Shown: in pieces, positions 46,787-60,000 of the stretch
How positions within the stretch are numbered: position 1 is the first letter of the stretch
Layout: every line of letters starts with the position of its first letter
From: Patiria miniata
Taxonomy: Eukaryota > Echinodermata > Asteroidea > Valvatida > Asterinidae
Length of the DNA: 64,000 nucleotides
Direction: 5' to 3'
Assembly: GCF_015706575.1 (NCBI RefSeq)
Contig: NW_024037069.1
Location: 39,391,315-39,455,314, forward strand
Notes under the pieces: model-generated
Databases searched by the model: none
Seen by the model: only the letters and a program-made list of their open reading frames with translations
What the model was told of the DNA's origin: nothing
Program-made: the position numbers and the translations under genes

Positions 46787-46955
46787 CATTTAAGTGAAAG
46801 GGTGTAAATTTTACTTGGACCACTCTCACCTGGACATAGTACATGCTGAATCTGGATTAAGCATTGAATAGGCATTGAAGTTGATGACATCACAGGTGAG
46901 AGTGGCCCAAGTAAAATTTACACCCTTTCATTGATTGTATTTCTGGATCTAGAGA
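46787..46955. repeat. Inverted repeat, about 65-bp arms
   Basis: AGATCCAGAAATACAATCA and GGGTGTAAATTTTACTTGG at the left pair with CCAAGTAAAATTTACACCC and TGATTGTATTTCTGGATCT at the right, with a central spacer of about 40 bases. It has a MITE-like shape. Confidence 0.85.
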
Positions 46956-48565
46956 CCAGTTTCAATTATTTGTTTCCTGAATGTTGCACTTTTTTTTGGC
47001 ACTCTGTATGTGTGTATGTGTTTCTGCAGCATTTTACTGTGTGATTTCATAACATCAATGTTAAGTTATATATGTATTATTCTCAAAAAAGGTGATTCTG
47101 AAAATTTAGTCTGTGCTTTCTGCTGAAGAGGAAAATCATTGGTGACAGAACTAGTGTGGAATGTGTCTTCTGGGAACCAGACAGGAATGGCTGATTATTG
47201 TAATACAGGGGGAAATGTTTGGATTGTTCCACCATGCATGTAGTGTATGGGGTCGGAAAATCTTAAGGAATGTGCCTTGATATTTTATGCGAGGTAGTTG
47301 GTGAAAGGGAATTTGATTGGTTCAACCATTGCATGTGACCAGTGTGCTGTTCTTTGATTGGTTGATAATGTCAACTACCAACCAATGGGGTGAGGGTTAG
47401 TGTAAAATACTTGGCTGGTGTGGTGGGTATGGCTGTCCCGATTGGGCCATATAACATACAGAAGCCAAATTTGATTGGTTAAGGGTTTGTTGCTATGGTG
47501 ATGGATACTGGCTAGCCGGCAATCTGCATCTTTTTTTAAAGTAATTTTATTTTCAGAAAGTTTGGTGGCAGTATAGATCATTTGTTGAACTATAGAACAT
47601 GTTTGTTCTGTTTTTTTTGTTGTTGAAAATATTGACAACAAATCAATTATAATTCCTTTTTTATTATTATTGAAATACAGTTTGCCAGAAAGTTAGATTT
47701 TTTGAATTGCAAAGATGAATATTAAGGAGTGACTTGGAAATGGAAATTAAGCATTTATAGGATTGGATTAACAAAATAAGGTGTAAAAATAGCAAAGATT
47801 CGTAGACACAGTTCTGTCGTTTGTCAAGCTCTAGTCACTTTTCCTCCATGCTTTAACACAAAGAAGGGAATGGGACCAGATCCTATAAATTGAATCTATT
47901 AGTGTTTCATATTGCATTATTAGAAAAAAACAAAACAAATTCAACTCAACTCTTTATACATGTAGTTATATATCACTCAGTTTTACACCTTTTATGAATG
48001 TATACATTTTTTGAAACCGGATTAGTTAAATTTATCCCAAAAAGGGGGGTGGTGTGCATCATTTTGTAGGGAAACAAACTCGGGTGCATTATATCGGGTC
48101 AGCAAGCTGGGAATGGTCGTTGCCCCAACTGAGATTCTGGCCCAAGTTGGAATACACATTCTGTAGATAGGAATACACATTCTGTAAAGAAAGATTATCG
48201 AGGGAAGTAATGTTCTCATATGTTCTCTTCAGTGCATCATACACTGATGTTAAACTTTTTTATTGCAGTATGTCTTGGTCTCCCTCTCAAATTATGTTGC
48301 ATTGTAACCTTCTGTCAAATTTGAGGGATGCTGAACTGAATTTCTCACTGCAGCTTGTGTTTAAAATAATGCTAAGCAGTAATACTATCTGTCTAAGGCC
48401 AGTTTCATGAACCTGCTATTAGCAGGGAAAAAAATCCCAAATTGCTTAGCAACTTTTCTTACTGAGCAAAAGTGAGCTGGGGACCAGTGACAAGCAGTTG
48501 TGTCACCATGTAATTTTGGTTGGTAACCTATTTCGGCTAAGCAAAGATGGGCGGCGTCCAAAGAC

Positions 48566-48662
48566 TTGGCTACGGCTGGAAATAACACACTGGTCTATGG
48601 GAAGTGGCTGCATATAGCGCAGCCGCTTCCATAGGTGCCTGTGTAATTTCTAGCCGTAGCCA
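48566..48662. repeat. Hairpin of about 97 bp
   Basis: TTGGCTACGGCTGGAAAT at the left pairs with ATTTCTAGCCGTAGCCAA at the right, and CTATGGGAAGTGGCTGC with GCAGCCGCTTCCATAG around the loop ATATAGC. A few mismatches and one small bulge are present. Confidence 0.85.
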
Positions 48663-50039
48663 AATAATTAATACGGACATGGCTATCTTCTGTGCTATGC
48701 CCTGTGCTTACTGTTTAATAGCAGCATCAAGAAATTCAGGCCATTGAAAGTGGTTGGGCATTTTTCCCCTTTCATGTAAAAAACTGTTGAAAACCAAACC
48801 TGTGAATTGTATCTGTATATAGACATTGATCTTGTTTTCAATGTGAATTTGATAACTCACAAAAAAAATATATATGGAATAAAAGTTTATATACTTTTTT
48901 TGGCAAGGTGATAATAAAGAAAATTGAAAAAAAGTGAAGACGAAAGATTTCTGGTCAGTTTTGACATGTTTGTTCAATATGTTAATATAGTAAACCGTTG
49001 TTGATCTTGAGAATTGAGAATACCTTTTTCCACTGTGTTTTTCTCCAACTCTCGCGCATTGAGCGTGAGACTCGCGCATATATTTCGGGTTATTTTCACG
49101 CTCTCACGCCCACACGGGATTTATCATGCAGAGAAAATAATAATAATTGACTCTAAACTTAAAAATGATGTTTAAATGGTGGTCTTTTGGTCACACAAAT
49201 TGGTGAAAGTGGTCAGAAATTGCCTCAAATCGCACCACAGAGCATCTAGAATCCAAAAGTTTCTGTGCCGGCCCTAACCCCACGCCATCAGGGCTTCGTG
49301 TTCACATTCATTCTGATCAAGCTCCATCGCCAAATTCTCACGCTCAGCACTTACTCAAAGTTGGCAGCCCTGTCACTCTATTGTATCAATCAGTTGATTT
49401 GGAACTTTCTGTCCCGTGATTCCTAAAAATCACAAAATAGCAAATTTACGACAAAAATTACCTTAGAACGCATGCATCATTAGAATGCATTAACATTGAG
49501 GACATCTTGTTTGGTCATTTGGCATAATTTCTTTTTTTCGGGGGGGGGGGGGGGGGGGGGGTTCTACAAATATGTGTGGGTGACTATATATTGATGGAAA
49601 AAACATGAAACACGTGTGGCCACTTTAATTTACATGAAATTTATTTTTTCATTTAAGACTAATGTATATTTAAAGAAATTTATACATAACTAAATATGTT
49701 ATCTGAGTTAAAACAAACAAGAAACAACTCAAATTGAGATCACACCATTTTGCATAATCATGGCTTAAATCAATTACATTAATCGGAAAAAAATATTTAC
49801 AACTGCATTTATAGTAATAACGCAATTAAAAAAATTAACAAGGCAGAACCATTTCGGTCTGTGTACAGACTTTAAACTCATGGAAGTCATTGTAAAGAAT
49901 TTGTTTGCAATGATTTTAAGTATCGTTTAACTGAATGAAACTGTTAACTTTCACTTCATGAATACTGCTTTGTGTAATACTTGAGATGTTTTTCAGGTAT
50001 CATACGGTCATAAGAAGAAAAATGGAACCAGTTCAATAC

Positions 50040-50586
50040 TATAGTTTTCCCGGCCAATTTCCTGAAATGTTCATTCACTTCTGAAAATCGGTCATTCATT
50101 TTCGTCTGAATTTGAATATACGTCTCTAATTCCATTTAAATTCAACGAAAAATCAATCGTTTCCATCGTCCGCGCATTCGGCTTTGAGAAACAGGCGGCC
50201 AATTACGTTACCCGTGCATTCATTTTAATACGCAAACATACCTTTTCTAAATTGATTTCAGGTACAGCTAATTTGATTGAATGTTAATGAAAAAGAAACC
50301 CTTAATTGTATCTGGTGCCGATGGCATTAAATTAAAAGTGAAACAGAATGGTGAATGTTTGAAATCGCCCTCTAATAGCAAAAAAGATGTCTTGTAAATT
50401 AATCTGAAATGGACAAAAAAAAAGGTGCTGCTCAATCACTTAATGGAATGAACTGAAATGGATTTGAATGCTCTGGTATCGAAAATGAAACGCGGGTTCA
50501 AAGCGATTCTCAAATTCAGACAAAAACGAATGACCGATTTTCAGAAGTGAATGAACATTTAAGGAAATTGGCCGGGAAAACCTATA
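50040..50586. mobile_element. MITE with inverted ends of about 75 bp
   Basis: The left arm TTTTCCCGGCCAATTTCC and CATTCACTTCTGAAAATCGG are matched on the right by CCGATTTTCAGAAGTGAATG and GGAAATTGGCCGGGAAAA. The interior is AT-rich with no ORF. Confidence 0.85.
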
Positions 50587-50598
50587 TTAACGTTACTT

Positions 50599-50927
50599 AT
50601 ACAACGCCTGAATAAATCCCTGTCATCTGATAGGTGGGTCATTGACTTATTCGTCCCAACCCTGACCTGGTCACACCGCAAAAATCGAAGTTTCATTCCA
50701 CGATAAATAGAAGTTCCATTGCATGGTCACATGATTGGTGGCTCTGACCAATCAGATGGCGAGGATTTATTCAGATGTTACAAGTATAAAACAAATAATG
50801 AGTGTTTCACATTGGTGCAATGGAAAGAATAATTTCAATCAGTGACAGGTGGAATTGAATATTCCACCTGCCACCTCATGAAATTATTCTTACCATTGCA
50901 CTCAAGCACATTCACTATTTGTATACG
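50599..50927. repeat. Double-hairpin repeat, copy 1
   Basis: The first hairpin runs from ACAACGCCTGAATAAATCC with CATCTGAT to ATCAGATGGCGAGGATTTATTC. The second is built on AATAATGAGTGTTTCACATTG and GAAATTATTCTTACCATTGC. The second family copy is at 52293-52658. It begins only about 13 bases after the preceding MITE. Confidence 0.8.
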
Positions 50928-51189
50928 AGGGACATCACAGCACTCAACAGTTCAATGATGAGGCCCACATCCAGGGAAAATAAATAATCCACGAAAAATA
51001 TTTGGCCGAGCCCCAAAGCAACGCAGGGTCTATCTACAGTGTAGTCAGCTATTTGCCTAACAAGGCACTTCAAAAAAAACTGCCGATATCAGTTCTTTCA
51101 CATAAACCTTTGACCCAAAAGAACAAAATGCTGTGATGAAAAAACTCACAATTTAGGCTTTTGACTAATTTGGAAAAATCCAGACAAAT

Positions 51190-51300
51190 ACCACCCCTGG
51201 ACATCCAAATTTGACTGGGAAGTGGATGTAACATCGGCACTATAAAGTGGATGTCTTGGGTTCGAGCCCCTCTGGATCACAATCAATTTCTCAAATTACT
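51190..51300 (+). mobile_element. tRNA-like SINE fragment
   Basis: A box B-like TTGGGTTCGAGCCCCTC is present with a weak box A upstream. It is too degenerate for a tRNA gene. Confidence 0.35.
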
Positions 51301-52292
51301 GAGTATTAAACCCAAACAGACATACAAGAATTGATTTCCTCAACCAACAGAAGAAAGCTACAATCCTGGCCAAATCTCGCAAGGCCCCCAACCCCCCACT
51401 CAATGTTGTCTCTCATTGCGCGGTGTGTGCTCCATCAGCTGGAGAGAACAACATTGACCGGGGGAGCGGGGGAGTGGGTGACCGTGGCAGGCTCAGGAAG
51501 TGTCCCAACCGTTTTGGCCGGGATTATAGGTTCCAAATCCCTCCAGAAATCACTCAGTTTCTTAAAATTATAGAGTACAAAGCCGGACACGTCTTTAAAG
51601 AGCATTACTTTGTTTTGTTTGTCTCGGCCAAAACTGTGAAGACATACAATGCTTGAACAAGCAGTTGGAAAACTGTGGAATGTTTCACAGCCTCTGTCTA
51701 TTTAGTTTTTGGCAATGTCGGCTCATATCAATATGAAAAGCCATAGGGTAGTTAATATAAATCTTACACTATATCACTGAGTTGGTTTTTTTTACCGCAG
51801 TTTTGGCTTCCTTTCGAGTTTACTTGGACGCAACACTGAAATGATTACTTTGGCAAAAATTATACCGACAGCCCAACCTACTTTGACTTTGGCAGTTTTA
51901 TAAGCATTACACATGGACAAGGAGGAGCGTGTTAATATATGGAAGCCAAAATCTTTGACTGTAATTTTTTTTCATTTCTGTTGGTATGCTCGTTCCAAGC
52001 AACAGCCACATGTTCAGTTGTAACATCGGTCGCACTGCAAACTGACGAACTGCATATTTTAGGGTGTTGAGCGTAGTGATATATCTTGTGTAGCAGACGT
52101 ACACGAGACTCATCATTTTGTCACGATAGTCATCTGTACTCATCATCATAAGTCCTTCACAAGTCGTCTAGTCTCAAGTCAAGTCGCAAGGTATTTAAAT
52201 GAACTGTGACAAAGGTATGACAGTACATCACATTACTTGTGATTGATTTCTAATGGACTTGATTTCAAGTCTGTGTGGTGTATGATCAATTT

Positions 52293-52658
52293 TACACAAC
52301 GCCTGAATAAATCCCTGTCATCTGATTGGTCAGTCGTTGATCACATGTCATTGACTTATTCATCCCAATCCATGGCCCGGCCCCACCCCCAAAAATAGAA
52401 GTTCCATTCCACGGTAAATAGAAATTCCATTGCACGGTCACACCATGGGTGGCTTTGACCAATCAGATGACAAGGATTTATTCAGCTGTTGTATAAAACA
52501 AATAATGAATGTTTCACATGCATGCAATGGAAAGAATCATCTCATTCGGTGACAGATGGAATGTTCCATTCCACTCGACGAACAATGGAACATTCCATTT
52601 GTCACCTAATGAAATTATTCTTACCATTGCGCTCATAAACATTCATTATTTGTATACT
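52293..52658. repeat. Double-hairpin repeat, copy 2
   Basis: It shares ACAACGCCTGAATAAATCC, AGAAGTTCCATTCCACG, ACCAATCAGATG and ACAAATAATGAATGTTTCAC with copy 1. Its second hairpin has GTGACAGATGGAATGTTCC against GGAACATTCCATTTGTCAC. Confidence 0.85.
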
Positions 52659-54096
52659 GAATACCTTATCAGAACATTGCTAGCAATGGTAAACACCACA
52701 CTGAAACTACGTTGTCATGAACTTCATTCACTTTCACATGAAATGACTTTAAATCTACCAAACAACAGAATACATTTTTTGTTCGCTCTCCACACTCATG
52801 ACAAAATCAAATATCGATAACAGCTACCAAAAAACATAACCACAAAAAATGAAATTCCCAAGTAAAAACGTATATATCTTAAATGCATTGACAATGTATC
52901 TATCACAGTTGCCAGTTGGAAGTTTACTTTTTGATCACTTATTCATCTATGGTGCTAAATGGAAGACAGAATTTCAAACCCTCCCTTTGAGTAAATATGT
53001 ACATATTCTGAGGTTCCTATGCAAGGAAAAAGCGCTTACAATCTAATCTTCTCTAATGATCTCAATTTCAGTAAACCTGTTAATGACCACTGGCATTTGG
53101 CGGATAAAAACAGGGTTTTGGCTTAGGGTAGCAGACCAGTAAATAAACTTCCATAGACCCCAATGGTAAATGCTCCCACTTCAAAAATTCGGGAAAAATA
53201 CTCACAACTCTCCAAGGTGTTCGAGACACACATCAAATTAAAGCTTATTTCATCATCTTTCATTTTCTTTTCAATTTTCGGGGGGTCAACTGATGACTTT
53301 TAGGAGAAATTTCAATCTGAAGATGATCACCCCTGAAAATAGTCCTGAAGCCCATCGCCATTTTGAAAAACGATGCCTACACTCCATTGCAAAATAGAGC
53401 GCTTTTAGCGGGGTCCAAATTACATCCAAATTACACAGAACTGCAAGCTCACAGTCCTGTGCACGGCTTCCACCCATATTTTTTACAAACCCTCAAGTTC
53501 ATGGCCCACAGCATGCTCAAATGCTGAAGATTTTGAGGGCATGCAAATCGTGATTTGGCCGGCGTAGGCAATTTCGGACCGATTTACTGGTCTGCACCCT
53601 ATAAAGAAGCGAGGTTTTGGAACATTTCCCCAAACCACTTGTACGGCACGAGGAAGGATGGATGACTCATATTTCATCAAAAAATTGCGAGAAAAAAAAT
53701 CTCTGACTGCGATTTCTGGCCTGAAAACAAGCCCTCTGTTTGCGGCTACCTTGCTGTAGGGCGCCCCCAACGGGAGTTAATTGAGTTTTTGCTCCTTCCG
53801 ACCCCAAATTACCCCCCTTATTACCCCTCGTTCTTATTCCTCCTTGGTTACAGGTACCCGATCCAATAATCTGGAATCGGATTCTGACATCCACAGTCGG
53901 ATACTCCGGTACCCGCTTCCAATGCCCCCCCCCCCCGGAAAGCAACAATAAACAATTTCATATGGAAGCTGATTTCTTGCTAATCAATAAGTTGACAGCG
54001 TCTGAGCAGAAACTTAATGTTACCGACACAACTTGATGTCCTACTTGACAGTGAAGCTATGGTGTTTGTATCCATGTGGCAAAAACTTCAATCTCG

Positions 54097-57000
54097 TCAG
54101 GATTTCTGCAAACTCAGAGTTGTAAAACTGTTCAGGATATCCTCGATCGCATCCACCTGTGTTTTGAATGTACAAACGAATCATTAAGAATTGTTACATT
54201 TTGTGTCTGTTTTGCAATGTGATTTATCGGGGGTGTTTAATTCTTTAAAAAACTTACAATGAGCTGCCATCTATAGGTTGGTCATTTTATAGAAGATCTC
54301 ATCAAAAAGGATAACAAAAAAGTATAAATGAATGACATTCTTCAAGGTCATTTATTTCAAGACATATTTTTCAAGTCATCGCGGACTTACTCAGAGCAAT
54401 GTACAAAATTATTTGCAACATATATTTCATGTGCTTTGCCATGAAATGTGATTACTCAAAGACTGAACGGCAATGAGTATCCATTCATTCCAAAGATAAT
54501 GCTTTCCGTTTTATAGCAAAACATATCTTTCTCTTGGCTGTTTGTAATCATAAAATATGAAAATGCAATGAGCAAATGACGATACCTGTTCAGTTGTCGT
54601 CGATTGTTGCACCTGTAAGGAGAGTTGGTCCAAACGTCGGATGTGCTCTGACAACCCCATGCTGGTCATGTACACCTTCAACATCGACACCAACTACAAG
54701 TGATAAATTCAAACCCATATAAGTTTTTGGTAGGTCAGTTTGGGGATTTTGCATGTAACTCAGGACTACTGCAATTTTTTTTTATACAACAAGATTTCTG
54801 GAATATCTTTGGGTCGAAAAGTTTAATAACTTCAAGATCTTTGTCAAGCTTTAAAATGGTTGCTAAGTTTTAAAATGGTTGCTAAGGCCAAAAAAAAAAG
54901 TCTCCGGTTTCTGGTATGGAGCTTGCCCAAAAAGTGGTGCGGCGACGCAGCTTTTTTTTTTTTTTTACCTGTTTTTTTTTGCTTCAAATGTCGGCTGATG
55001 ACTGCAAATGGTGCCCAACTAAACTTAGTGCAAATATATGGGAGTCCAGAGAGGCCACATAAAGCTTATTCTCGATCATAACCCCATCTAAAAACACGTT
55101 AAAACTGTGCAGCAGCAGGATTCCAGTCAAACCAGTGAGTTTGGCGGTTTTGAGATATCATCTTTTATTAAAAGAAAAAACTTTTTCATTTTGCCGACGC
55201 GCATGGCTACGGCGACGCGCGCGCATACCAGAAACCGGAGAATTTTTTGGGGGGCCTAAAGTAACATACACTACACTCAGTCCTTTGGCAGACTTATCAT
55301 GCAGATCATCTTTAACGGTTCCATTTTCTAACCTGCATGACTTCGTTCTGCAGCTGCACGGAGGGTATGCCGCAGGAGTCCTTGATGTGACGCAGGCGAG
55401 ACCGGGCCAGATGGACCGGGGTGTGGCCTTCCCTGTCTAGCTCATGGGTGTTGGCCCCAGACTCGAGGAGTGTTGTGACCACGCCCATGTGGTTGCTGAA
55501 CACAGCTGGCAATAGGAAAAAAAATGAAGTTGGGGAGGAATGTATCAAACATGTTGTGAGTTTGAGACGAACACTGAAATAATGAATAACTTGTGATATA
55601 GATTTTGTTGAATGCATTGAACTTGCAGACCGTGATCATTGCATTATGACTGTAGTATAGGGCAAAAGAGTTTTAGGCATTCAAATACAGGGTGAGTAAA
55701 AAAAAACGAAACCCAAATGTCGGGATCATTGTTTTAGTGAAGTTCTGCATGTAGCACTTTCAAAATCTAGGATATGAAAGCCCAATTTACAAGCTTTCTT
55801 TTAGTACAAGAATCATTCAGATCACTCATGTACTTTTGGAGTTACGGAATTTTAAATACAACCACCGTTTCAAAGTTCTGTCCACGGATCACAAAAAAAG
55901 GTGTGCGTTCTTTCAGCAAAACGAAACAGTTCACACACATGCCTATGTGATTTGTTTTCGTTTTGCTGAAAGAACACTTACCTTTTTTTTGTGATCCGTG
56001 GACACAACTTTAAAACGGTGGTTGTGTTTAAAATTCTGTAACTTAAAAAGTGCATGAGTGATTTGAATGATTCTTGTACTAAAAGAAAGCTTATGAATTG
56101 GGCTTTCATATCCTAGATTTTGTGCCACATGCGGACCTTCACTAAAACAATGGTCCCGACATTTGGGTTTCGTTTTTTTGACACACTTTATAAGTATTGT
56201 ATTAGAAAGCATTGCTTGAAGCGTATATAATAATTACCACATACATGTATATTGCAGTATTCTGATGGATTGAGGAATGTATAATCCAACCACTAATTGT
56301 CTGCGCCAGGCTTGACGTCAACGTTTTGTTTCCATGCAAAGATTTTGGATCCAGGTGAAATAAGCAATGTGGTCTGGATGAAATTATTTATTTCCTTTTG
56401 AGTAATGTATGTTTAAATGCCTTATTTTTTACACGGAACCTTAATATTAACTGTTGATACTGTTGGAGTGTCATGGCCTAGCGGTTAAGAACACCGGACT
56501 CATGCCCTGGTGTTTCAGAGGCAACAGTGGCGTGGGTTCGGGCCCGGGCCCAGACACTTGTGCCCTTAAGCAAGGCACTTCACCATTATTGCTTCGTCCT
56601 TCGGATGGGACGTTAAGCCAGAGGTCCTGTGTGTTGTATTTAAGGCCTAACGCACGTAAAAGAACCCAGTAACATTTATCGCTAAGAGAAGGGGTTGTCC
56701 CGGTGTTTCTGGCCTCCTTGTTATACTCCCTTGTGAAAGTCCTTAGGAGAAGAACCAACCAAGTACCAAGATACTGCAGTTTGGTGGCTGTTAACATGCG
56801 AAAGTGACTCAATTTTGTCGAAATTAAACGACCTAAAATGACTACTAAAATCTAGACATAGTCATACACGTCCATGCAAGTCATGAATGCATGTTCAAAA
56901 ACTCACAATTGTAGCACTTTTTTTCAGCAAGTAGGAACAAGGGTATTTACAAAATTTCCTCATGTAACTCGAATGTCTGAGATCACACATCAAGTTCCAT

Positions 57001-60000
57001 AAGCTTTGACAGATTTTGATGTTAAGTTTTGAGCCGAGCTTATAATGTAATCCAGCGGACATCCTCCCAGACAAGGCATCAATGGGAGGGGGAACAATGG
57101 CATAAGTGGGGATCAGTTTTCAGGGGGGTGGGGGGCACTCCGGGGATCTCATTCTCCGCATGGCCATGGATATTAACAATAAAAAGCTCATGTTGCCTTC
57201 CGTGAAGGCCTGAACACGCCTCAAGAAGACAGGGGTTGGGCGTAGGGTCACAGACCTCATGATAAGGGGAGGGGACACAGGCTTCATGCTGGGGACGGGC
57301 GGCCTCAAGGGGGGGGGGAGAGATACGTACCCCCATGACCCCTCTCCCTTGGTTACGCCGGAGAAGGGCGTGGGGGACACAGGCCTCATGCTGGGGGGAC
57401 ACAAGGCCTCAAGGGGGGGGGGGGGGGGGGGGGGGATGGACATGCCCTGCATGAACCCATCCCCCTTAGTTACATCCTGAGGGAGGGGGGTTGCAAATGG
57501 GCTTGGTTCTGGCAATTCCAAATCCGAATTTATTAGAATCAATTTTGAGCTCTTAACCAAAAGTTAACTCCACCTTTTGAAGGAATCAATGCCTTTCATT
57601 AATTTGGCCGTCGAAACCAAAAACTGGTTCAGTTGTTTGTCATTTGTTGATAGTTTTGAAAACTTGGTTGTGAAGTAAAAAAAACAAGTGAATTAATGCA
57701 CCACCAAGTTGTTAAAAATGCTAAACCAACGAGAAACAATCAAACTAGTTTTGGTTTCTTGAGATTAGATCCAAGACTTTATTTTCTTCCGAATCCTTCA
57801 AATGAACCACAAGGGGAAACTTTATTTCCATTAGAAAATGATCAAAATATTAAAAATATATTTTACATTTACATAACCTGTTGGATTTGGGCAGATCTAG
57901 GAAACTACACAGCAAGTACATTGTAATACCCAGGGAATACAAACGATTGATGTCTTACCCAGATGAAGAGGCGTGTTTCCGAGTCCATCTTTTTGGTTTA
58001 CATCAGCTCCCTTATCTAAAAGCACCTGAACTGTGTAAAGATACCAGAAAGTTGCAAATATAAATCTGAAACTTCTCCAAACAGTTGCAACTGCCGTTTT
58101 GACTAACTTTACGCATAATTTGACAGAAAATGCCACTAACCAACAACCCAACATGTTGCTTTCAAGAGATGTGTGGTCTGACTTTGTGACTTTTTGTTGT
58201 TGTTGCTATTGTTAGGAATTAGAGCAATTGGATAAACTGTTGTTAAAAGGTCAAGTTATGTGCTCACTGCACAGGAACTAAGACTTGAGTCAAAATCCTG
58301 GTCCTCCTGCAATGTGCTTATTTTTTTGTATAGACAAATCTGGGCAAGTGATCACTGTACACTCAAGGGGCCCCTTCAATAAGGAAACCACTGTACAAAG
58401 CAACTGCCCGTGACAGATTATCTGAACAATAGCTTGCACAGTGCTTTCGCCTTTGAAGGGGGCCTGAGTGAGGGGGTCAGACAAGTCGACCGTTGAGACA
58501 ACTCGACCGTTGAGACAACTCGACCGTATGTGCGATAAATGGAAAGACAAGTCGACTGTTGAGACAAGTCGCCTCGCATGTTTTGGGCCTAGTTTTGGGG
58601 AAAGTACCAGGGATTTTGACGGCGGCTGATCGCCGTTTGGGAGTAATGACATATGAGGTTTTTTTTGTTGCATATAACAGAGCCGATATAGCGCAGCGTG
58701 ATTGTCCGTGCACACCGTACGTTTTTTCCGGGCCACGTGCGCGCATCCCCGGTCAACGTGGCCGTACCGTGCACGGCCGGTGGCATCGTTTTTGCCGGGC
58801 CTGTGCACCCACTTGCCGCGCCGGTCGACGTGCCCGCATGCCGGGCCCGGCCCGGTCCTTGCAGCCGGGCGGGGCGCACCGGCCCGACGCGACGGCCACC
58901 GGATCGGAGCGCCCTCTGTACATCGAGTATGCCCGCGCCGCGCCCGTGATCGGTCTTGCCACAGATTTGTGCAACTTTTTCTGATCCACGTGTATTCATT
59001 TCCATTAAGTCGAGCAGTCTCAACGGTCGAGTTGTCCCGAGTCGAGTTGTCTCAACGGTCGACCTGTCTCAACGGTCGAGTTGTCTCAACGGTCGACTTG
59101 TCTGACATTCCTGCGCGATAGAATTGATAGCGTGACCGGATATACCTCCTGCAAGTGTGTGTCTAAAGACATACATGTACATTGTATATTTCTATTCATC
59201 AAAAGTGCTAAGTAAAATAGCCTTAGTGTTTTGGCTTGATACCGGTACCTACTACACAACCTCATACATGAGTACACATGGGGACTCGGAAAATAGCTCA
59301 CCCATATTGAGACATCCTTTGGTGACAGCAAAATGCAACGGTGCCCGTCCTTTGTCATCGGACCTGTTTGGGTTGATGCCATCCTCTAACAGCCTGCGGA
59401 CTTTAAGAAAAGTTAACAGGTCTGAAACAGGTGCTCCACATGCCATTTACATGGTACAAGTACAAGTTCAAATCAGTATTCCATTGAACCTGACTCAGAT
59501 CTATAGAGAAAGTCAAACGCTTTCTGATTTTCTACTTCCGCAGAAAGTGGATGGGATCAGTAGAATTGTCCTTTTGAAGGGGAATTCAGCTTTTGAAACA
59601 ATCAAAATGGGTATGTATTAAAAAAAATCAGATCAAATATATTTTGTTTAAAAATTGTCAATTCTTGAATGTTTGTTTGGCCATACCTTCCTCAACATCC
59701 CCTTTGCTTGCAGCATGTCGAAGCTTCCTTTCCCCTGTTTGAAAATAAGAAACAGCTTTTGTAGATCTTAGTTATAAAAAGGGAAGACCACAGCAGTTGC
59801 AAATCTCGTTACAGCTGCCGTAACAATATACTGAAAAAAACTTAAAGGGTTAATGCTAACACAAACAGAACTAATTGAAGTAATTAAAGTACTTTAAATT
59901 AGGTGTTATGGATGTGCAATGAAAAAAGGGATGTGTTATTTAGATGAATTAAAAATTGCAGAATACCCTGCCACTTGAAATCAACCCCTAAATGTCAATG

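Larger units (their letters stand above)
44212..54096. other. Long gene-free region between SNX8 and ANKRD54
   Basis: No coding exon is recognised. The region holds the inverted-repeat units listed separately, a 22- to 24-base G run at about 49541-49561, and tRNA-like SINE relics. The short ORFs lack motifs. 53092-53930 has several ORFs that show no match I can name. Confidence 0.5.

Noticed and set aside
53483..53948. Two minus-strand ORFs of 93-95 codons near the ANKRD54 3' end
   Set aside because: They lie beyond the ANKRD54 stop, overlap each other in different frames and carry no known motif.
58559..59121. Several overlapping GC-rich ORFs up to 144 codons on both strands
   Set aside because: Open frames in all phases are expected in GC-rich DNA with few stops. 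They show no domain and run into the terminal repeats.
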